NCBI GenBank assembly: GCA_035533095.1
Contig: DATLUM010000141.1
Location: 1-46,200 of the forward strand
Reading direction: 5' to 3'
From: Acidimicrobiales bacterium
GTDB lineage: Bacteria; Actinomycetota; Acidimicrobiia; Acidimicrobiales; Palsa-688
DNA length: 46,200 nt
The notes beneath the pieces were generated by a model. That model saw only the letters and a list, made by a program, of their open reading frames with translations. It had not been told where the DNA came from and made no database searches. Made by a program: the position numbers and the translations under genes. This document shows, one piece after another, positions 41,295 to 46,200 of this stretch (within the stretch, counting starts at the first letter, position 1; the number at the start of each line of letters is the position of its first letter).

Positions 41295-41337
41295 CTGGGT
41301 AGGTTAAGTATGCCGAGGGGATAGTTAACCTACCCAG
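41295..41337. repeat. Perfect 13-bp inverted repeat
   Basis: CTGGGTAGGTTAA (41295-41307) and TTAACCTACCCAG (41325-41337) are exact reverse complements, separated by 17 nt. The left arm can also pair locally (ACCC at 41289-41292 with GGGT at 41297-41300), so alternative folds exist. The loop-side half of the stem is AT-rich and no T tract follows, so this is not a typical terminator. It lies between convergent genes; 41184-41294 holds nothing else that I can see. Confidence 0.85.
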
Positions 41338-41342
41338 AAGCC

Positions 41343-41487
41343 GGGCAGCGCCTGAGTGGGCGCCGGCGGGCAGCGCCTGAGTGGGCGCCGGCGGGCAGCG
41401 CCTGAGTGGGCGCCGGCGAGCAGCGCCTGAGTGGGCGCCGGCGAGCAGCGCCTGAGTGGGCGCCGGCGGGCAGCGCCTGAGTGGGTG
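41343..41487. repeat. Six tandem 25-bp repeats
   Basis: Units start at 41343, 41368, 41393, 41418, 41443 and 41468. Each begins GGGCAGCGCCTGAGTGGG (the fourth and fifth have GAG in place of GGG) and ends CGCCGGC. The sixth is incomplete and diverges after the shared GTGGG. There are no spacers, so this is not a CRISPR array. The unit is not a multiple of three, so it is not a coding repeat. The high copy identity implies recent expansion. Confidence 0.92.
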
Positions 41488-41509
41488 CATAGGCGGGCAG
41501 GCTGCACCC
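41483..41509. terminator. Inverted repeat just past the GH15 gene
   Basis: GGGTGCA (41483-41489) and TGCACCC (41503-41509) form a 7-bp stem around 13 nt, 11 nt downstream of the GH15 stop on the minus strand. It overlaps the end of the last 25-bp repeat. Plausible terminator, without a T run. Confidence 0.45.
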
Positions 41510-41519
41510 GCCGGAGCGC

Positions 41520-43544
41520 TCAGGAGCCGCGTATGGGTTCGTCCGCCGGCGAGTGTCCGTCGTGGGTGTCCGCGATCTGACCGGTCGGACCGCTCGCCGT
41601 CGTGGACCCGTGCACGGTGACCGGGTAGTTGGCGGCGTCCTCGGCTCGGATCACGTGCATCACCGCGTTGATGAGAGCCAGGTGGGTGAAGGCCTGCGGG
41701 AAGTTGCCGAGGTGGCGCCCGGTGTGCGGGTCGAGCTCCTCGGCGTAGAGCTCCAGCGGGCTGGCATAGGCCAGGAGACGCTCGCACAGTCGTACGCCAC
41801 GCTCGACCTCGCCGATCTCGATTAGCGCCGAGACCAACCAGAACGAGCAGATGGCGAAGGTGCCTTCCTGGCCGTGGAGGCCGTCGTCGGTCTCCTGGAC
41901 CTTGTACCGCAGGACGAGACCCTCATAGGTGAGTTCGTCCGCGATGGCCAGAACGGTCTTGCGGATCCGCGCGTCGTCGGGGGGAAGGAAGCGGAGCAGC
42001 GGCATGAGAAGCAACGACGCGTCGAGTGCCTTCGACCCGTAGGCCTGGACGAACACCCCGCGCTGGTCAACACCCTTCTCGCAGATCTCGGTGTGTATCT
42101 GGTCGGCGAGGACCTGCCACTTGTCGGCATACTCGGGCTCGTCGAACATGCGGGCCAGCCTTGCGCCGCGGTCCATGGCGACCCAGCACATGAACTTGCT
42201 GGTGGTGAAGTGCTGGGGTTCACCTCGCACCTCCCAGATACCGCGATCCGGTTCCTCCCAGTGGGCGGCCGCGCACTCGACCTGCTGCTTGAGGATCGGC
42301 CAAAACGACTCCTGAAGCTGCGCCCTCGACCGCGCGTGCAGCAGGACCGAGTCGAGGACCGCCCCCCAGACGTCGTGCTGCTTCTGGTTGTACGCCGCAT
42401 TACCGACGCGCACCGGCCTGGCGCCCTCGTAACCGGAGAGGTGATCGAGGGTCGACTCGGTCAGTGTCCGCTCGCCGCCCACTCCGTACATGACCTGGAG
42501 CTGGTCGCCGTCCTTGCACGCGTCGGCGATGAAGTAGAAGAAGTCGTTGGCTTCGCGGTCGAAACCGAGTGTGTACAGACCCCACAGTGCAAACGTCGAG
42601 TCGCGTACCCATGCATACCGGTAGTCCCAGTTGCGCTCGCCATGCGGCGTCTCGGGCAAGCTCGTCGTGGCAGCGGCGAGAAGCGCCCCGCTCGGTGCGT
42701 AGGTCAGCCCTTTCAAGGTCAGCGCGCTGCGCTGCAGGTAGCTCCGCCAGCGGTGGTCGGGGAAGTCGCCCTGGGTGATCCATTCGCGCCAGTGCTCGGA
42801 CGTGCGCCACATCCTCTCTGCAGCCTCATCGAAGGTCATCGGCGCGGGCAGCGCCGACCATGAAAGGGCCACGAAATGGGTGTCGCCCTCGACCATGCGC
42901 GTCCTCGCCGTGACTCCTCGCTGCTCGATCCCCGGACGCAGGTCAGTCGTGAGGCGTAGGACGAGGTCGGCGCCGTCCCCTGTCGCAACGAGGTGCCCGT
43001 AACCCTCGCCCTCGTAGGTCCAATGTGGAAACGACTCGCCGTAGTTGAACACTGGGTCGCACGACATCGACACGTCCACGGTGCCGGTGACGCATTTCAC
43101 CGTACGTACGAGGCAGTGCTCGGCGTCGTAGTCGGTGGGCGAGCGACGGTGGGTGTGCGAGCGCTCGCTCAGGTTGTGCCACGGTCCGATGCACATCGCG
43201 TCGCGGACGATGATCCAGCCCGTCCGCGTCTGCCAGGTCGTTTCGAGCATCAGGCTTCCCGGCAGGTAGCGACGGGCGGCGGGGACCATCTCGTCGTAGG
43301 GGCCGATACGAAACGAGCCGGCACTGCGGTCGAGCATCGCCGAGAACACCGCCGGCGAGTCCGGGCGCGGAACGCACATCCACTCCACCGCGCCGCTGGG
43401 AGCGATCAGGCAGGTGCTCTCACAGTCAGACAGAAACGCGTAGTCCGCGATCGGCGGGAAGGGGCTGCCGCCGGCGGGCCATGCCTTGTCGGCGACAAAG
43501 GACCCGGTGGTCGCGTCGGGCTGTGATCGCTCTGAACCGTTCAC
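41520..43544 (-). CDS. Glycoside hydrolase family 15, actinobacterial trehalase type
   Basis: 674 residues. The N-terminal beta domain begins PPIADYAFLSDCESTCLIAPSGAVEW (typical of this family, here in part) with LPGSLMLETTW. The (alpha/alpha)6 catalytic domain has NWDYRYAWVRDSTFALWGL, SGYEGARPVRVGNAA, DRGIWEVRGE and GQEGTFAICSFWLV, including the acid residues of GH15. Mycobacterial relatives hydrolyse trehalose; glucoamylase-type activity is the alternative. The last roughly 35 residues are disordered. GTG start at 43544. Its 3' flank is the tandem repeat region. Confidence 0.87.
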   Translation of the reverse strand: MNGSERSQPDATTGSFVADKAWPAGGSPFPPIADYAFLSDCESTCLIAPSGAVEWMCVPRPDSPAVFSAMLDRSAGSFRIGPYDEMVPAARRYLPGSLMLETTWQTRTGWIIVRDAMCIGPWHNLSERSHTHRRSPTDYDAEHCLVRTVKCVTGTVDVSMSCDPVFNYGESFPHWTYEGEGYGHLVATGDGADLVLRLTTDLRPGIEQRGVTARTRMVEGDTHFVALSWSALPAPMTFDEAAERMWRTSEHWREWITQGDFPDHRWRSYLQRSALTLKGLTYAPSGALLAAATTSLPETPHGERNWDYRYAWVRDSTFALWGLYTLGFDREANDFFYFIADACKDGDQLQVMYGVGGERTLTESTLDHLSGYEGARPVRVGNAAYNQKQHDVWGAVLDSVLLHARSRAQLQESFWPILKQQVECAAAHWEEPDRGIWEVRGEPQHFTTSKFMCWVAMDRGARLARMFDEPEYADKWQVLADQIHTEICEKGVDQRGVFVQAYGSKALDASLLLMPLLRFLPPDDARIRKTVLAIADELTYEGLVLRYKVQETDDGLHGQEGTFAICSFWLVSALIEIGEVERGVRLCERLLAYASPLELYAEELDPHTGRHLGNFPQAFTHLALINAVMHVIRAEDAANYPVTVHGSTTASGPTGQIADTHDGHSPADEPIRGS

Positions 43545-43616
43545 GGCCGGTCATGCTAGGGGCGGGAAGATGTCGAGACGGTGCTGCCCGCCTCCAAAGA
43601 GGTTCCCAGAACCTCT

Positions 43617-44894
43617 TTAACTGCGTGCGGGCGCCAGCCTCTCGAGGGCGAGGCCCCCCTCGAACGGGCGTCCGGCAAACGCCAGCGGTGCCCTGTAACC
43701 GGTGTCACCCAGAGGCGTGTGCGTCTCGGCGACCGACGGCCCGATCTTCTGCGCGATCGGGGTCAGTGCCTCGAGGTCGAACCCGTAGACCTTCGCCGCG
43801 TTGCCGGCGAGGATCTTGCGGCAGCGGGATTCGGGCTGATCATGGAGAGCCCAGCGGATGGCTTCGCGCGAGTGTGGGGTGGTCCCTTCTTCGTGCGGAT
43901 AGTCGCTCCCCCACATGAGGTGGTCTTCGCCGAGGAAGTCGATCATCGATGACTCGTATGGCGAGAACGCGCTGGCGCCGAAGTAGCAGTTGCGCTTCAC
44001 GTAATCGCTCGGTGCGAGCGTCAACTCGTCGACGGAGGAACCCCCGAACATGCCGTAGGTGCGGTTACCCGCCGAGGACTTCAGGGTCGGGACCATCGCG
44101 TCGAGCGTCGCCAGCGGCATCCGTATGAACAGCGTCCCCTGCTCCGTCGGGACGAAACGGAAACGCGGGTAGCGCTCGAACACGCCGGCGAGAATGAGAT
44201 GCGGTACCGTCCTCTGCGCCCATGAAGCCATCTCCGTGATCAGGACAGCGTTCGACGCTGGCTGGTCCATCGGCATCTCGGGGCTACCCGCTCCACTGTG
44301 CTGGACGACGCTGATGTCCAGGTCGTGGCAGAGCGCCCAGATGGGTTCGTAGCGGGTGTGGAAGAGCGGTTCGACAACGGGGTCGCCCGGGGACACCGCG
44401 GGGATCAGGACCCCGCCGAAGCAGCCCTGCTCAACTCCCCACTGGATCTCCTCGAGGGCGAGGTCGATGTCGTGAGGGAAGATCTGGATGAGCCCGCGCC
44501 GGCGCTTCGGCGCGAGTGAGCAGAACTGGACCTGCCACCGGTTGTGGGCCTTGATCCCCTCCCAGCGCAGCGCGAGATCTTCTTTGGTCCGGGGGAGGCT
44601 GATGGTGATGTTCGGCACGGTCGGGAAGAAAGGTGGCACCGTGTTGGGGAACAGGATCTCCGCCGATACGCCGTCCGCATCCACCTCGGACATACGGAAC
44701 TCGCTGTCCCAGTTCCGCTTCGCGGTCGCGATCATCAGGTCGTCGAACGGGCTGACGTATGTGGCGGCCCAGCGCTCGAACTCGTCGTGCAGCCGGGAGG
44801 GCAGGTACTGCTTGTACTCGTGCAACTCGGCGCCGGCGTGAGTGTCGGCGGAGATGACGACGTAGCGGTCGATCGTGTCCCAGGTCGCGCCCAT
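43617..44894 (-). CDS. Amidohydrolase-family protein (Amidohydro_2)
   Basis: 425 residues. A TIM-barrel hydrolase or decarboxylase of the 2-amino-3-carboxymuconate-semialdehyde-decarboxylase-like group. Motifs are VVISADTHAG at the start of the barrel, ISVVQHSGAG, RFRFVPTEQG, MWGSDYPHEEG with the metal Asp, and KILAGNAAKVYGFD near the C-terminus. Such genes often accompany aromatic or steroid degradation; the substrate is unknown. ATG at 44894 has AAGGAGGG about 7 nt upstream and a clear promoter. It is followed upstream by a mycofactocin-type SDR on the same strand. Confidence 0.85.
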   Translation of the reverse strand: MGATWDTIDRYVVISADTHAGAELHEYKQYLPSRLHDEFERWAATYVSPFDDLMIATAKRNWDSEFRMSEVDADGVSAEILFPNTVPPFFPTVPNITISLPRTKEDLALRWEGIKAHNRWQVQFCSLAPKRRRGLIQIFPHDIDLALEEIQWGVEQGCFGGVLIPAVSPGDPVVEPLFHTRYEPIWALCHDLDISVVQHSGAGSPEMPMDQPASNAVLITEMASWAQRTVPHLILAGVFERYPRFRFVPTEQGTLFIRMPLATLDAMVPTLKSSAGNRTYGMFGGSSVDELTLAPSDYVKRNCYFGASAFSPYESSMIDFLGEDHLMWGSDYPHEEGTTPHSREAIRWALHDQPESRCRKILAGNAAKVYGFDLEALTPIAQKIGPSVAETHTPLGDTGYRAPLAFAGRPFEGGLALERLAPARS

Positions 44895-44915
44895 GCGGTA
44901 ACCCTCCTTAGGTCC

Positions 44916-44946
44916 AGAGTAGCGAGATTGTTTGACTCAGGTCAAA
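44916..44946 (-). promoter_or_regulatory. Promoter with palindromic operator for the amidohydrolase gene
   Basis: On the minus strand, TTGACC (44940-44945) and TACTCT (44916-44921) are separated by 18 bp, a good sigma-70 promoter. Transcription would begin just before the AAGGAGGG ribosome site. A perfect inverted repeat, TTTGAC-N4-GTCAAA (44931-44946), covers the -35 box and the start of the spacer, the position of a repressor operator. It lies between the SDR stop (44965) and the amidohydrolase start, so the second gene has its own control. Confidence 0.7.
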
Positions 44947-44964
44947 TAACTTCAGGCTTGGCTC

Positions 44965-45807
44965 TCATGCCGTCACCCGGGCCGAAGCACCCGCGCTCAC
45001 GTCTATCACCGCACCCGTTATGTGCGCTGCGGAGGGTCCGGAGAGGAACACCACGACCGCCGACAGCTCGGCGGGATCGAGCAATGCCTGGGGCTGAACG
45101 TGGAGCATTCCGAGGAAGACCTTCGCGTCCTCGATGGTGGGCTCGGCGAGGTCGGGGCGCACCTTGCGGATGAGGGCGTCGTTGTTGACCATGGGGGTGT
45201 CGACGTTGCCGGGAGCGATCGCGTTGACGGTTATACCGAACGGAGCGAGGTCCTGCGCCGCTGACTTCGTGAGACCGATGACCCCCCACTTCGAAGCCAC
45301 GTAGGCACCGACTCCGCCGGTCGCGCCGCGCCCCATCATCGACGAGACGGTCACGATCCTCCCGTACTTCCGGCCGATCATGATCGGGGCCACGGCGCGC
45401 ATCGAGTTGAAGACGCCGGTCAGATTCACGGCGAGGACGTCCTGCCAGCGCCCGGGGTCGGAGGCCTGGATTGGATCGCCTCCGCTGATGCCGGCGTTGG
45501 CCACGAGGATGTCGATCCGGCCTAGCTCGCTGTTGACCGAATGCGCTGCGCTCTCCATCTGCGCCGCGTCCCGTACATCCGCGGTGATCGGCACACAACG
45601 ACCTCCCTCTTTTTCCACCAGAGCCACCGTCTCCTCCAGATCGGATGCGGTCGCTAGCGGGTAGTCGATGCTCGTCAGGTTCTCGCACATGTCGACGATC
45701 GCCACGTCCGCTCCCTGCCGGGCGAAGGCGAGCGCGTGGCTGCGGCCCATCCCCCGCGCCCCACCTGTGATCATGGCGACCTGACCGTCGAACTGCTTGG
45801 TGCTCAC
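44965..45807 (-). CDS. Mycofactocin-coupled SDR oxidoreductase
   Basis: 280 residues. The NAD-binding motif MITGGARGMGRSHALAFARQ is followed by AIVDMCENL and the insertion YPLATASDLEETVALVEKEGGRC. This insertion marks the mycofactocin-coupled SDR group, which keeps NAD bound and passes electrons to mycofactocin. NAG in ILVANAGIS and the catalytic VSSMMG...YVASK follow. The substrate is probably an alcohol; context with an amidohydrolase suggests a catabolic pathway. GTG start at 45807. Confidence 0.9.
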   Translation of the reverse strand: MSTKQFDGQVAMITGGARGMGRSHALAFARQGADVAIVDMCENLTSIDYPLATASDLEETVALVEKEGGRCVPITADVRDAAQMESAAHSVNSELGRIDILVANAGISGGDPIQASDPGRWQDVLAVNLTGVFNSMRAVAPIMIGRKYGRIVTVSSMMGRGATGGVGAYVASKWGVIGLTKSAAQDLAPFGITVNAIAPGNVDTPMVNNDALIRKVRPDLAEPTIEDAKVFLGMLHVQPQALLDPAELSAVVVFLSGPSAAHITGAVIDVSAGASARVTA

Positions 45808-45899
45808 GCCGGCGGACTCTACGACGGCGGGACACGTGCCGACTGCCGGCGGTACCGGTGGCCGGAACGCGGCAACGGTCGCGCCTACAGTCGCCCGGC

Positions 45900-46200
45900 G
45901 TGATCAGGCGCCTTTTCACGGTGGTAGTGCTTACGTTTGTTCTCATCGTCGCGGCCATCGTGATAGGCGGCGACATTGGTGTCCGCGTCTACTCGGAACA
46001 TCAGATAGCCGATCGGGCCAAGTCCTCCACCGGCGCCCAGAGCGCGAGCGCCGGCATCCATTCGTTCCCGTTCCTGTACCACCTCCTGGTGGAGGGCAAG
46101 GCGAATCGGATATCGGTGCACCTCACGCGGGTACCCGTCGGGCTGCTCACGCTCGACAAGGTGGATGTCACGGCGCGGGGGGTTCATATCGACGTCGGCT
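45900..46200 (+). CDS. LmeA-like DUF2993 protein (partial, runs off the window)
   Basis: The frame stays open from GTG 45900 to the window end (100 codons seen). A signal or anchor segment (RRLFTVVVLTFVLIVAAIVIGG) leads to VYSEHQIADRAKSSTGAQ, GIHSFPFLYHLLVEGKANRISV and VPVGLLTLDKVDVTARGVHIDV. This is the start of the DUF2993/LmeA family, exported lipid-binding proteins of the actinobacterial envelope (LmeA is needed for lipomannan elongation in mycobacteria). Divergent from the SDR gene, 92 nt apart. Confidence 0.78.
   Translation, partial: MIRRLFTVVVLTFVLIVAAIVIGGDIGVRVYSEHQIADRAKSSTGAQSASAGIHSFPFLYHLLVEGKANRISVHLTRVPVGLLTLDKVDVTARGVHIDVG

Noticed and set aside
41343-41487. CRISPR array
   Set aside because: The 25-bp units are contiguous with no spacers and no cas genes are in the window.

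Overview
The window comes from a high-GC actinobacterium. Lineage clues are a mycothiol-dependent maleylpyruvate-isomerase-type enzyme (26358-27095), a mycofactocin-coupled SDR (44965-45807), a SepX/GlpR-like divisome protein beside moeA and galU, an actinobacterial GH15 trehalase, an LmeA-like DUF2993 protein, and many GTG/TTG starts. I cannot fix the class from this; an Acidimicrobiia-type organism would fit.

Left end (1-2754): a complete tRNA-Ala(CGC) gene on the minus strand (2681-2754). Its 3' part is duplicated exactly 2.6 kb away (44-89 = 2680-2725). The two copies bracket a very small island that carries only a two-gene AbiEi/AbiEii-type toxin-antitoxin pair, no visible integrase, an upstream iteron-like control region and a LexA/SOS-box-like palindrome.

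2827-8136, all minus strand: a conserved actinobacterial block read galU - moeA (Glp-like) - moaA - moaC - SepX/GlpR-like membrane protein - translin-family protein. It combines UDP-glucose supply, molybdenum cofactor synthesis and probably cell division. Divergent from galU is an FmdB-type zinc-ribbon gene resembling the redox chaperone Ruc (Rv0991c type), with a near-perfect CIRCE element in its promoter region. A PAP2 phosphatase follows.

9350-11335, minus: a three-gene surface cluster (secreted WxL-like protein, DUF916-like membrane-anchored protein, and a tiny LPMTG protein) that resembles a reduced Firmicutes csc cell-surface cluster.

11579-21576: a metabolic and stress block with a GH65 glycoside phosphorylase, a CtpF/SERCA-type cation ATPase, a CxxC mini-protein, MsrA, the TldE/TldD protease pair and a hotdog thioesterase.

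21627-29033: an L,D-transpeptidase divergent from a tightly coupled isoprenoid operon (PAP2_3 phosphatase - polyprenyl diphosphate synthase - Dxs), then a mycothiol-dependent enzyme, an SRAP abasic-site protein and a phosphodiester-glycosidase-like exported protein.

29132-39733: envelope and regulation. It holds two large multi-span membrane proteins (one GT39-like), an OmpR-type two-component system, DUF2237, an ECF sigma/anti-sigma pair, an MFS exporter, DUF4389 and a Gly/Pro-rich single-span protein.

39720-46200: SurE, a conserved protein of unknown function, an unusual intergenic structure (13-bp perfect inverted repeat followed by six 25-bp direct repeats), a GH15 trehalase, an amidohydrolase with a palindromic operator over its promoter, the mycofactocin-type SDR, and the start of an LmeA-like gene cut by the window end.

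Short tandem duplications (units 10, 14, 14, 15 and 25 bp) recur, several at gene ends. All family calls are from reading the sequence; no database search was run.
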